Source: Mycolicibacterium lacusdiani (GTDB lineage: Bacteria > Actinomycetota > Actinomycetes > Mycobacteriales > Mycobacteriaceae). From it: 64,000 bases of DNA. Position numbers and translations under genes: made by a program. Under the pieces are notes generated by a model, which made no database searches, was not told where the DNA came from, and saw nothing but the letters and a program-made list of their open reading frames with translations. The DNA lies in NCBI RefSeq assembly GCF_021916785.1, contig NZ_JAKCFC010000011.1:168673-232672 (forward strand), given 5' to 3'. Positions 50,403-58,553 of this stretch are shown one piece after another; within the stretch, counting starts at the first letter, position 1; each line of letters begins with the position of its first letter.

Positions 50403-51826
50403 CTTCGCCCGGTGTCCCATCCGGTGCCGCAACGGGATCCGCGGTGGTGCCCATCGTGCGGGTCGCCGTGCTCGCCGGCGGCGACGACGGTGGTCGGCTC
50501 GTCGACATGGCGCTGCCCACCGAGCTGCCGCTACGCGAAATCCTGCCCGCGGTACGGCGCATGGCGCTGCCGGCCGGCGACGACGCCGACGCGCCGGTGC
50601 AGCTGTCGCTCGCGCCGGTCGGCGGAGCGCCGTTCAGCCTGGACGCAACCCTCGACACCGTCGGCGTCGCCGACGGGGATCTGCTCGCTCTGCAGCCGGT
50701 TCCGGTGGGGCCGCCCGCCCCGCGCATCGTCGAGGACATCGCCGACGCCGCGGTGATCTTCTCCGCCGCACGCGAGAAGCCCTGGGGTACGCCCCACGTC
50801 GAGCGTGGCGCATCGGTCGCGGTGATCGGGCTGATCCTGCTCGCCACGGTCGTCGCCACGCTGCACCGCCTGGCCACCGGCGACCACGCCGGCCTGTTCA
50901 CCGTCAGCGGCGTCGCCGCGCTGACCGTCCTCGGCGCGCTGGTGACCCGGTCCCGATCGCCTCGACTCGCGACCGCACTGTCGGTGACCGCACTGCTTCC
51001 GATCGCCGCGGCGTTCGCGCTCGCCGTGCCCGGCGACTTCGGCGCCGCGCAGGTGCTACTTGCCGCGGCCGGGGTGGCGGCGTGGTCGATCATCAGCATC
51101 ACCGTGGCCGAGCGGGCGATCGCGGTGTTCACCGCCGCGGCCTCGGTCGGAACCAGTGCGGCGATCGTGGCGGGCGCAGCCGCGCTGTGGTCGCTCGACG
51201 CCATCGTGATCGGCTGCGCGCTGATCGTTCTCGGCCTCCTCGTCACGGTTCGGGCCGCGCAGCTGTCCGCACTGTGGGCGCGCTTCCCGGTGCCGGTCAT
51301 CCCCGCACCCGGTGACCCCGCGCCCGACGCACCCCCGCTGCGAGTCTTGGCGGACCTGCCGCGCCGGGTCCGGGTGAGCGATTCGCATCAAACCGGCTTC
51401 ATCTCGGGTGGCGTGCTGCTCGCCGTCGCCGGATCGCTGTCGCTGGTCGTACCCGAGGGCGCGTCGCCGTGGGCGTGGTTCGTCGTGGCGGCGGCCGGCC
51501 TCGGCGCGGCTCTGCGCGCACGGGTCTGGGACCCGGCGCCGTGCAAGGCGTGGCTGCTCGCTCAGCCCTACCTGGTCACGCTGGCGCTGGCGGTGACGTA
51601 CCTCGCCGACGAGCGGTACCGGGCCGCCTGGTGGGCGCTCATCGCGCTGGCCGTGCTGACGATCGCGTGGGCCGTGGCAGCGCTGTACCCGAGCGTCGCC
51701 GCACCCGACACCTACTCGCTGCCGATGCGACGGATCGTCGGGTTCCTCGCCTCGGCGCTGGACGCGTCGCTGATCCCCGTCATGGCCTACCTCATCGGTC
51801 TGTTCGCCTGGGTGCTGGATCGGTGA
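50375..51826 (+). CDS. eccD3: ESX-3 core membrane protein EccD3
   Basis: A 483-residue protein. The N-terminal ubiquitin-like domain (about 25-110) is followed by eleven or so transmembrane helices that form the membrane barrel of the core complex. ATG 50375 has GGAAG upstream and begins within the espG3 3' end. Its stop overlaps the mycP3 start (GTGA). Confidence 0.94.
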   Translation: MSDTLTPGLTSPGVPSGAATGSAVVPIVRVAVLAGGDDGGRLVDMALPTELPLREILPAVRRMALPAGDDADAPVQLSLAPVGGAPFSLDATLDTVGVADGDLLALQPVPVGPPAPRIVEDIADAAVIFSAAREKPWGTPHVERGASVAVIGLILLATVVATLHRLATGDHAGLFTVSGVAALTVLGALVTRSRSPRLATALSVTALLPIAAAFALAVPGDFGAAQVLLAAAGVAAWSIISITVAERAIAVFTAAASVGTSAAIVAGAAALWSLDAIVIGCALIVLGLLVTVRAAQLSALWARFPVPVIPAPGDPAPDAPPLRVLADLPRRVRVSDSHQTGFISGGVLLAVAGSLSLVVPEGASPWAWFVVAAAGLGAALRARVWDPAPCKAWLLAQPYLVTLALAVTYLADERYRAAWWALIALAVLTIAWAVAALYPSVAAPDTYSLPMRRIVGFLASALDASLIPVMAYLIGLFAWVLDR

Positions 51827-53205
51827 CGCATCGGCGAGTGCGTGCGGGTGTCGCGACACTCGCCGTGACCGTCGCGGTCGCAGTGACGAGTTGTCCTGCG
51901 GCAGGCGCCATCACACCACCGGAACTCGACCCGGGTGCGGCGCCACCCACCGGCACGGCAGGCCCCGTGCAGCCGATGGCGCAGCGCGGCCCGTGCATCG
52001 CGTCGGGTCAGCTGCCCGGCACCAATCCCGGCGCAGCCGGACCGAACGACCAGTTGCTCAACCTGGCCGGGGCGTGGCGGTACAGCCGCGGTGAGGGACA
52101 GACCGTGGCGGTCATCGACACCGGCGTCCGGCCGGGGCCGCGACTGCCCAACGTCGAGCCGGGTGGCGACTTCGTCGAGTCCGGTGACGGGCTCACCGAC
52201 TGCGACGGCCACGGCACGTTGGTCGCCGGGCTCATCGCCGGCCAGCCCGGGCCCGACGCCTTCTCCGGTGTCGCACCGAACGCCCGGCTGATCTCCATCC
52301 GGCAGACGTCGGGCCGTTACTCGCCACGCGCCACGGGTGACGACCCCGCCCTCGTGCTGGCGACCATCGACGTGGCGACGCTCGCCCGCGCGGTCGTGCG
52401 CGCCGCCGACCTCGGCGCACGGGTCATCGCGATCTCGACCGTGACGTGCCTGCCGGCCAACAAGACCGTCGAGCAGACCGAACTCGGTGCGGCCCTGCGC
52501 TACGCGGCCGTCGAGAAGGACGCCGTGGTGGTCGCGGCAGCGGGCAACAGCCGCGCCGGGCTCAACGCGGGAACGGCGTGCCCGTCGAATCCGCTGTCGG
52601 ACCCGGGCCGTCCGGAGGATCCACGCAACTGGTCAGGCGTCACCTCGGTGTCCATCCCATCGTGGTGGCAGCCCTACGTGCTGTCGGTCGGATCGGTCGG
52701 TCCGCAGGGCCGCCCATCTGAATTCACCACGGCGGGACCGTGGGTCGGGGTCGCCGCACCCGGTGAGAACGTCGCATCGGTGAGCAACGCCGACGGCGGG
52801 GGGCTCGCCAATGCGCTGCCCAACGACCGCGGCGAGATGTTCGGTCTCAACGGCACCAGCTATGCCGCCGCGTACGTGTCCGGCGTGGCTGCCCTGGTGC
52901 GCAGCAGGTTCCCCGAACTCAGGGCCGAGCAGGTGGTGCGCCGCATCACCGCGAGCGCGCACGGGGCCGCGCGGTCGCCGTCGAACCTGACCGGATCGGG
53001 GGTCGTCGACCCCATCGCCGCGCTGACATGGGACGTCGACGAGTCCGCCGACGCGCAGCCGCCACGGTCGATGCCAGTCGCCGCTCCCGCTGAACCGGAT
53101 ACCACCGACTCCACCCCGCGCACCATCGCATTCATCGGCGCAGGCGTGCTGGCGCTCGCAGCGGCCGTGACGGCGATCGCCGCACACCGACGGAAGGAGG
53201 GCTGA
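51823..53205 (+). CDS. mycP3: ESX-3 mycosin protease MycP3
   Basis: A 460-residue subtilisin-like serine protease with a signal peptide (to about residue 29) and a C-terminal transmembrane helix (~434-456). The catalytic triad is Asp99 (AVIDTGV), His130 (CDGHGT) and Ser346 (LNGTSYAAA), with the oxyanion Asn in AAAGNS. It sits on the periplasmic face of the core complex and stabilises it. GTG start overlaps the eccD3 stop; its own stop overlaps eccE3 (TGATG). Confidence 0.95.
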   Translation: MTHRRVRAGVATLAVTVAVAVTSCPAAGAITPPELDPGAAPPTGTAGPVQPMAQRGPCIASGQLPGTNPGAAGPNDQLLNLAGAWRYSRGEGQTVAVIDTGVRPGPRLPNVEPGGDFVESGDGLTDCDGHGTLVAGLIAGQPGPDAFSGVAPNARLISIRQTSGRYSPRATGDDPALVLATIDVATLARAVVRAADLGARVIAISTVTCLPANKTVEQTELGAALRYAAVEKDAVVVAAAGNSRAGLNAGTACPSNPLSDPGRPEDPRNWSGVTSVSIPSWWQPYVLSVGSVGPQGRPSEFTTAGPWVGVAAPGENVASVSNADGGGLANALPNDRGEMFGLNGTSYAAAYVSGVAALVRSRFPELRAEQVVRRITASAHGAARSPSNLTGSGVVDPIAALTWDVDESADAQPPRSMPVAAPAEPDTTDSTPRTIAFIGAGVLALAAAVTAIAAHRRKEG

Positions 53206-54137
53206 TGACAGCCCGAATCGCCCTGGCCCTCTTGGTCGTCATCCCGGCCGCGATGGCCTACCCATGGCACACGCCAACGCAGCGCTGGGTGCTCGGCGTC
53301 GCCGTCGCCGTCGTGCTGGTGACGTTCGCCTGGTGGGGTGGCATGTTCCTCACCACGCGGATCGGCAGATGGCTTGCGGTGTGGCGACGCAACCGCGGCA
53401 CGTCGGAACCGGCGTCCACGAACGAGGTCGCGGTGCTGCTGTCGGTCGAGGCGCCTGCGGGCACGACGGTGCCGTTGCACCTCGTCGCCAGGTACGTGGA
53501 CCGGTTCGGCATCCGGTGCGCGAAGGTGCGCGTGACCAACCTCGACGTCTCGGGAACCCGACGGACCTGGATCGGAATGACGGTGGCCGCCAACGACAAT
53601 CTGGCAGCGCTGCAGGCACGATCACCCGAGCTGCCGCTGTACGACACCGCCGAGGTCGTCGGCAGGCGGCTGTCGGACCGACTGCGCGAACTCGGCTTCG
53701 ACGCCACGATCGTCGACACCGCAGAAGGGCCCTGCACGCCGAGTGCACGCGAGACGTGGCGCGGGATGCGCGACGACGACGGGTATCTGGTCGCCTACGC
53801 GATCCCGGTCGACGGCGATCTCGCGGCCCGGCTGACGCACGTGTGGTCGCACACCAACCGGGCGACGTGGACGGCGATCGAGTTCAGCGGCATCGCGACC
53901 CGCCCGACCGCTACCGCACTGTGTGCCATCCGCACCGACGACGCACCGAGTGTCGTACCCGTGCCGGGCCTGCGGGGCTGCAACGGCAGGCACCGGCCGC
54001 TGCTGACCGCGCTGGACCCGCGGTCGGTCGAACGTCTCGACACCGGCGCGGTACCCGTGCCGTCGAGTCTGCTCGACGAGATCGAATGGCCCGTCGGATC
54101 GAGCAACTCGACGCTGGGAGCGCATGCCCGGTCGTAG
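53205..54137 (+). CDS. eccE3: ESX-3 core membrane protein EccE3
   Basis: A 310-residue protein with two N-terminal transmembrane helices (about 4-20 and 28-50) and a cytoplasmic C-terminal domain typical of EccE. It flanks the core complex. It is the last gene of the operon, ending 9 nt from the convergent hydrolase gene. Confidence 0.93.
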   Translation: MTARIALALLVVIPAAMAYPWHTPTQRWVLGVAVAVVLVTFAWWGGMFLTTRIGRWLAVWRRNRGTSEPASTNEVAVLLSVEAPAGTTVPLHLVARYVDRFGIRCAKVRVTNLDVSGTRRTWIGMTVAANDNLAALQARSPELPLYDTAEVVGRRLSDRLRELGFDATIVDTAEGPCTPSARETWRGMRDDDGYLVAYAIPVDGDLAARLTHVWSHTNRATWTAIEFSGIATRPTATALCAIRTDDAPSVVPVPGLRGCNGRHRPLLTALDPRSVERLDTGAVPVPSSLLDEIEWPVGSSNSTLGAHARS

Positions 54138-54146
54138 CGGGTGGCG

Positions 54147-55355
54147 CTAGACGAACATGAAGTCCTTCATGAACCGGGTCATCCGGCGCAGGTAGTCCGG
54201 TTGACTCACGTGCACGATGTGATTGCCGGGAAACCAGTGAAACGCGCAGCGATCCCAGTGCTCCCAGAGCATCTCGGCCTGTTCCGGCGGAGCCAGCCGG
54301 TCGCCGAGGCCGGTGATGATGAGCCTTCGGTCCTTCGGCACCAGCGGTTGGTAGCTCAGCGGTGAGTGGAATGCCGACGCCGCGGCCATCAGGTCCTTGT
54401 CGGTGCGCGAGAGGCGATTGCCCAGCTTGACCAGGACGCTCGCGGGGAACCAGTCGTCGAACGCCGCGTCGGGTGTCACGACCGGCACATTCGGTATCAC
54501 CGCCTGGAGACGGTCGTCGACACCCGCGATCAACGCAGAGGTATAGCCGCCCAGCGACATCCCGGTCAGGGCGATCCGGTCCACCCCGGTGTACTCCAGG
54601 TAGTCGAGCACCGAGCGGAAGTCGTACACCGCCTGCGCCATCGCCTCGGCGAATCCGGCGAGGCCGTCGGCGAAGTAGCCATAACCGCTGTAGGGCGAAC
54701 CCTTCTCGGCGCGGCGGCCGTGGAAGGGCAACGTGTAGAGCAGGACGTCGTATCCGGCTCGGTAGAACCACGGCAGCGAGAAGAACAGGCCGTTGAACAG
54801 ATACGCCGAACCCATGAACCCGTGGATGACGCACAGCGTGGGGTGCGGCCCGTCGTCGTGACGCCAGTGTTGGGCGTGAACGACGTTGTTGCGCAGATAG
54901 CTTCGGCGGTGGTCACGCATGGCGGGATTGACCGCCTCGAAGCTGCTCGTGAACCGGATGTTCTCCACCCGCCCATGTGCCATCCACTCGGCGACGGGGT
55001 TCGCCGGACGCGTCGAGACGCGGGGGAGTTCGACAGGGGCGGGGAAGGCCTTTACCGGATCCCTCGCCGCGGCCATCTCGGCATAGAAATCCAGGGCGTC
55101 GCGCTCGGCGCGCACCTGTGCGGGGCGCAGCGCCGCCATGGCCATGCGGGGCAGCATCGCCGCGCCGATCACCGAGGCGAGCGCAGTGCGCAGACCGAGG
55201 TCCGCGATCGCCGACGAGTCGACGATCAGCTTCTGCTCCCAGGTCAGGTCTTCCCGGCGGGGGAGCCCGCCCTTGGTCGCATCGGCGCCGGGAACGTCCG
55301 GGATCGGGATCGGCGGGTCGACCGGAGCGGCATTGCTTGGCGGGAAATCGACCAC
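54147..55355 (-). CDS. Alpha/beta hydrolase (Rv0293c-like)
   Basis: A 402-residue hydrolase. The N-terminal ~130 residues are family-specific. The catalytic fold follows with HGF (VIHGFMGSAYLF, oxyanion), the nucleophile elbow LTGMSLGGYTS (Ser ~272), an Asp region near GLGDRLAPPEQ and His in FPGNHIVHV. Its convergent position after eccE3 and its length match Rv0293c (400 residues). Substrate unknown. The GTG start has TAACAT 7 nt upstream. Confidence 0.87.
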   Translation of the reverse strand: MVDFPPSNAAPVDPPIPIPDVPGADATKGGLPRREDLTWEQKLIVDSSAIADLGLRTALASVIGAAMLPRMAMAALRPAQVRAERDALDFYAEMAAARDPVKAFPAPVELPRVSTRPANPVAEWMAHGRVENIRFTSSFEAVNPAMRDHRRSYLRNNVVHAQHWRHDDGPHPTLCVIHGFMGSAYLFNGLFFSLPWFYRAGYDVLLYTLPFHGRRAEKGSPYSGYGYFADGLAGFAEAMAQAVYDFRSVLDYLEYTGVDRIALTGMSLGGYTSALIAGVDDRLQAVIPNVPVVTPDAAFDDWFPASVLVKLGNRLSRTDKDLMAAASAFHSPLSYQPLVPKDRRLIITGLGDRLAPPEQAEMLWEHWDRCAFHWFPGNHIVHVSQPDYLRRMTRFMKDFMFV

Positions 55356-55362
55356 ACGCGCG

Positions 55363-55368
55363 ATGTTA
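55363..55368 (-). promoter_or_regulatory. Putative leaderless -10 element of the Rv0293c-like gene
   Basis: Minus-strand TAACAT, 7 nt before the GTG at 55355, next to the stop of the amidohydrolase gene. Confidence 0.45.
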
Positions 55369-56259
55369 GCCCGTGCGGGCTAGTTCAAAACCGAACAGTC
55401 GCGCGGCGTTGTCGTGCAGGACACCTCGCCGCCAGGCGTCGTCGAAACCGTCCAGTCGAGTGATCGACCCGACGGCGTCGACGTAGCGGTAGGGGATGTT
55501 CGGGAAGTCGCTGCCGAACAGTATCCGGTCACCGAGGTCGCGCAACCGCGGGTACGCGTCGGTGGGGAACGGCATCGTCTCCTCGGAGAACGGCGTGAAC
55601 GCCATCGTCGTGTCGAGGTGGACGCCGTCGTACCGTTCGCCGACGTCGAGGAATTCCGCGTACTCGGGCATGCCGAGGTGGGCGATGATCAAGCGGAGTC
55701 GCGGGTGCGCGGTCAGCAGCGTCCGGATCGGGCCGGGGCCGGTGTGCTCACCCGGCTGCGGGCCGGAGCCGCAGTGGATCACCACGGGCACCCCGGCGTC
55801 CTCGATCACGCCCCACGCCTCGTCCAGCAGGGGATCGGTCGGGTCGTACCGGCCGACCTGGACGTGGGCCTTGAACACCCGGGCGCCCCGTTCGATCGCC
55901 TCGCCGACGTAGCGGGCGACGCCCGGTTCGGGGTAGAGCGTCGCGGTGGCGAGGCAATCGGGAGTCCGATCGGCGAAGTCTGCCGCCCACTGGTTCAACC
56001 ACGCCGCCATCTCCGGCTTGTGCGGGTAGACCAGCGAGGTGAACGCCCGGACGCCGAACGAGCGCAGCGCCTCGAGACGTTCCGCCTCGTCGCTGCGGTA
56101 GGTGATCGGCCACGGCCGCCCGACCAGCGGACCGGCGGCGTCGAAGTACTGCCACACCTTGTCCATGACCGGCTTGGGCATGAAGTGGGTGTGGACGTCG
56201 ACGATTCCGGCCAGCCCAAGGGTTGCCCAGGTCTGGCGGACGGCCTCCGATTCCTCCAT
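55366..56259 (-). CDS. Amidohydrolase family 2 protein
   Basis: A 297-residue TIM-barrel metal hydrolase of the Amidohydro_2 group. The N-terminal metal pair is HTHF (His23, His25); VVIHCGSG, IIAHLGMPEY and the closing Asp in LFGSDFPNIPY supply the other ligands. Members decarboxylate or hydrolyse aromatic or cyclic compounds; the substrate here is unknown. The gene lies 10 nt upstream of the Rv0293c-like gene on the same strand, and is divergent from the kinase. I recall no such gene here in M. tuberculosis, so it is probably an insertion. Confidence 0.86.
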   Translation of the reverse strand: MEESEAVRQTWATLGLAGIVDVHTHFMPKPVMDKVWQYFDAAGPLVGRPWPITYRSDEAERLEALRSFGVRAFTSLVYPHKPEMAAWLNQWAADFADRTPDCLATATLYPEPGVARYVGEAIERGARVFKAHVQVGRYDPTDPLLDEAWGVIEDAGVPVVIHCGSGPQPGEHTGPGPIRTLLTAHPRLRLIIAHLGMPEYAEFLDVGERYDGVHLDTTMAFTPFSEETMPFPTDAYPRLRDLGDRILFGSDFPNIPYRYVDAVGSITRLDGFDDAWRRGVLHDNAARLFGFELARTG

Positions 56260-56328
56260 GGTCTGTGATGATCGCAGGCCCGCGGGGGCGGGCAACCGTC
56301 GGGCGCGGGAGCCGCGGCAGGGGATCGG

Positions 56329-56334
56329 TAGGAT
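56329..56334 (+). promoter_or_regulatory. Putative leaderless -10 element of the Ser/Thr kinase gene
   Basis: TAGGAT, 6 nt before the ATG at 56341. Confidence 0.5.
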
Positions 56335-56340
56335 CACCTG

Positions 56341-57756
56341 ATGCCGTTGACCAGCGGTACGGACTTCGCGGGGTTCCGGATCCTCCGGCAACTCGGGTCC
56401 GGGGGGATGGGCGAGGTGTACCTCGCTCAACATCCGCGGCTCCCGCGGCAAGAGGCGCTCAAGGTGCTGCCACGGGCGCTGTCGGCCGACGCGGTGTTCC
56501 GCGAGCGGTTCAGCCGTGAGGCCGACCTCGCGGCCAAGCTCTATCACCCCCACATCGTCGGCGTCCACGACCGTGGCGAGTTCGACGAGCAGCTGTGGAT
56601 ATCGATGGACTTCATCGACGGCACCGACGCCGCCCGGCTGCTCGAGCAGTACCACCCGTACGGCATGCCGTTGCCAGAGGTCCTCGAGATCGTCGGCGCC
56701 GTCGCCGATGCCCTGGACTACGCCCACGCCAACGCGATGCTGCACCGCGACGTCAAACCCGCGAACATCCTGCTGACCCGGCCCGAGCGCGGCCGACGGC
56801 GGATCCTGCTGGCGGACTTCGGCATCGCCCGAAGCCTCACCGAGGTGTCCCGCCTGACGCAGACCAACATGGCGATCGGCACCGTCAACTACGTGGCGCC
56901 CGAGCAGTTGACGGACGCATCGGTCGACGGCCGGGCCGACCAATATGCCCTGGCCGCAACCACTTACCACCTGTTGACCGGCACCGTGCCGTTCGACCAC
57001 TCCAACCCCGCGGTGGTCATCAGCAGCCACCTGACCGCTCCACCGCCGTCACTCGCCGCGCGCAGGCCCGACCTCGCCGCACTCGACCCGATCCTGGCGG
57101 CGGGCATGGCGAAGGACCCCGCCGACCGGTTCCGCTCGTGCGAGGCCTTCGTCCGGGCACTGTCCGCGCCGCCCGCGCAAGGGCATCCGCCGGCTCCGCC
57201 CGTGCATGCCGGACCGGTGCGCCGGGCCTCGACCGCCGTGCTCCCCACACCACCGGGACCCGCCGCCGCGCCGAAGGCGAAGTCGCGGCTGCCCGCGGCG
57301 GTGACGGTGCTCGCCGTACTCCTGCTCGCCGCGGTCGCGTTCGTCGTCGTCGCCCTCGACCCGTGGGGCCAGGACACCACGGCGACACCGCGTCTCACGC
57401 CGACGAGTACGGCACCGACCACGTCGGCGACGACGGGCGACGCCGGTTTCGCGGCCATGCGCGACTTCGTGATCGACTACTACGCGCTGCTCCCGGGGAA
57501 CGCGGACGAGGCATGGACGCGGCTGGGTCCCAACTACCAGGCCGCCACGAATCTGCGCGACTACCGGGACTTCTGGTCGGGCATCCGGTCCGTCTCGATC
57601 TCCGACGTCAGTTCCGCTACCGACACCAGTGTGACCGCCCGGGTGGCCTACACGCTCGCCGGCGGCGGCACCGACACGGAGCGACGGTCGTTCGAGATCA
57701 CCTCGGACGGCGGCCAGTTGCGGATTCAAGACTCACAACGCATCGGCGGGGGATGA
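56341..57756 (+). CDS. Transmembrane Ser/Thr protein kinase (PknE/PknF-like)
   Basis: A 471-residue receptor-like kinase. The kinase domain (about 12-275) has the G-loop LGSGGMGEVY, Lys41 (ALKVL), the catalytic loop HRDVKPAN (Asp137), DFG (159-161) and an activation loop with several Ser/Thr (SLTEVSRLTQTN). A Pro/Ala-rich linker leads to one transmembrane helix (~318-339), then a Thr-rich extracellular stretch and a ~110-residue extracellular domain resembling a small sensor fold. Length and layout are those of PknF (476 residues), though that gene lies elsewhere in M. tuberculosis. The ligand and targets are unknown. Confidence 0.9.
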   Translation: MPLTSGTDFAGFRILRQLGSGGMGEVYLAQHPRLPRQEALKVLPRALSADAVFRERFSREADLAAKLYHPHIVGVHDRGEFDEQLWISMDFIDGTDAARLLEQYHPYGMPLPEVLEIVGAVADALDYAHANAMLHRDVKPANILLTRPERGRRRILLADFGIARSLTEVSRLTQTNMAIGTVNYVAPEQLTDASVDGRADQYALAATTYHLLTGTVPFDHSNPAVVISSHLTAPPPSLAARRPDLAALDPILAAGMAKDPADRFRSCEAFVRALSAPPAQGHPPAPPVHAGPVRRASTAVLPTPPGPAAAPKAKSRLPAAVTVLAVLLLAAVAFVVVALDPWGQDTTATPRLTPTSTAPTTSATTGDAGFAAMRDFVIDYYALLPGNADEAWTRLGPNYQAATNLRDYRDFWSGIRSVSISDVSSATDTSVTARVAYTLAGGGTDTERRSFEITSDGGQLRIQDSQRIGGG

Positions 57757-57778
57757 GTCCGAGGAGGATGATGATCGC

Positions 57779-58543
57779 GTGTGGAATCCGGACGTCTACC
57801 TAGCCTTCGCCGACCATCGCGGCCGGCCGTTCTTCGACCTGCTCTCGCGGGTCGGAGCGCAGAACCCGCGCCGCGTGGTCGACTTGGGTTGCGGGCCGGG
57901 CAATCTGACCGTCACGCTGGCCGATCGGTGGCCCGGAGCGGTCGTCGAGGCCCTCGACAGTTCGCCGGAGATGGTCGCCGCGGCCCGTGAGCGTGGGCTC
58001 GACTCGACCCTGGGCGGTATCGGCGAGTGGGCGCCGCGACCCGACACCGACGTCGTCGTCTCGAATGCGGCGCTGCAGTGGGTGCCCGGTCACGCCGACC
58101 TGATGGTGCGCTGGGCGGGCGAACTCCCCGCGGGGTCGTGGATCGCCATGCAGGTGCCTGGCAACTTCGACGCCCCGTCGCACCAGGCCGTTCGCGAGGT
58201 CGCCAGGAGCGCTGAGTTCGCCGATGCGCTGGCGGACATGCCGTGGCGCGACGCCGACGTCGTCGGCACGCCCACCGACTACGCCGGCCTACTCACCGAC
58301 GCCGGCTGTCGGGTCGACGCGTGGGAGACCACCTACGTGCACCAGCTGTCCGGCGAGACGCCGGTGTTGGACTGGATCACCGGTACCGCGCTCACCCAGG
58401 TCAGAAGCAGGCTGTCCGGCGACGCCTGGGAGCAGTACCGGCAGGCGATCATTCCGGTGCTGGCCCGGGCGTATCCGATGCGCGCCGACGGCACGACGTT
58501 CTTCCCGTTCCGGCGGGTGTTCGTGGTGGCCCAGGTGGTCTGA
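57779..58543 (+). CDS. tam: Trans-aconitate 2-methyltransferase
   Basis: A 254-residue S-adenosylmethionine-dependent methyltransferase. Motif I is VVDLGCGPGNLTVTLA; the DVVVSNAALQWVPGH segment is typical of the Tam family, which methylates trans-aconitate, an inhibitor of aconitase. The gene corresponds to Rv0294. GTG start with GAGGAGG about 11 nt upstream. It follows the kinase by 22 nt and may share its transcript. It is convergent with cysNC (10 nt). Confidence 0.88.
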   Translation: MWNPDVYLAFADHRGRPFFDLLSRVGAQNPRRVVDLGCGPGNLTVTLADRWPGAVVEALDSSPEMVAAARERGLDSTLGGIGEWAPRPDTDVVVSNAALQWVPGHADLMVRWAGELPAGSWIAMQVPGNFDAPSHQAVREVARSAEFADALADMPWRDADVVGTPTDYAGLLTDAGCRVDAWETTYVHQLSGETPVLDWITGTALTQVRSRLSGDAWEQYRQAIIPVLARAYPMRADGTTFFPFRRVFVVAQVV

Positions 58544-58553
58544 CTCGCGGGAG

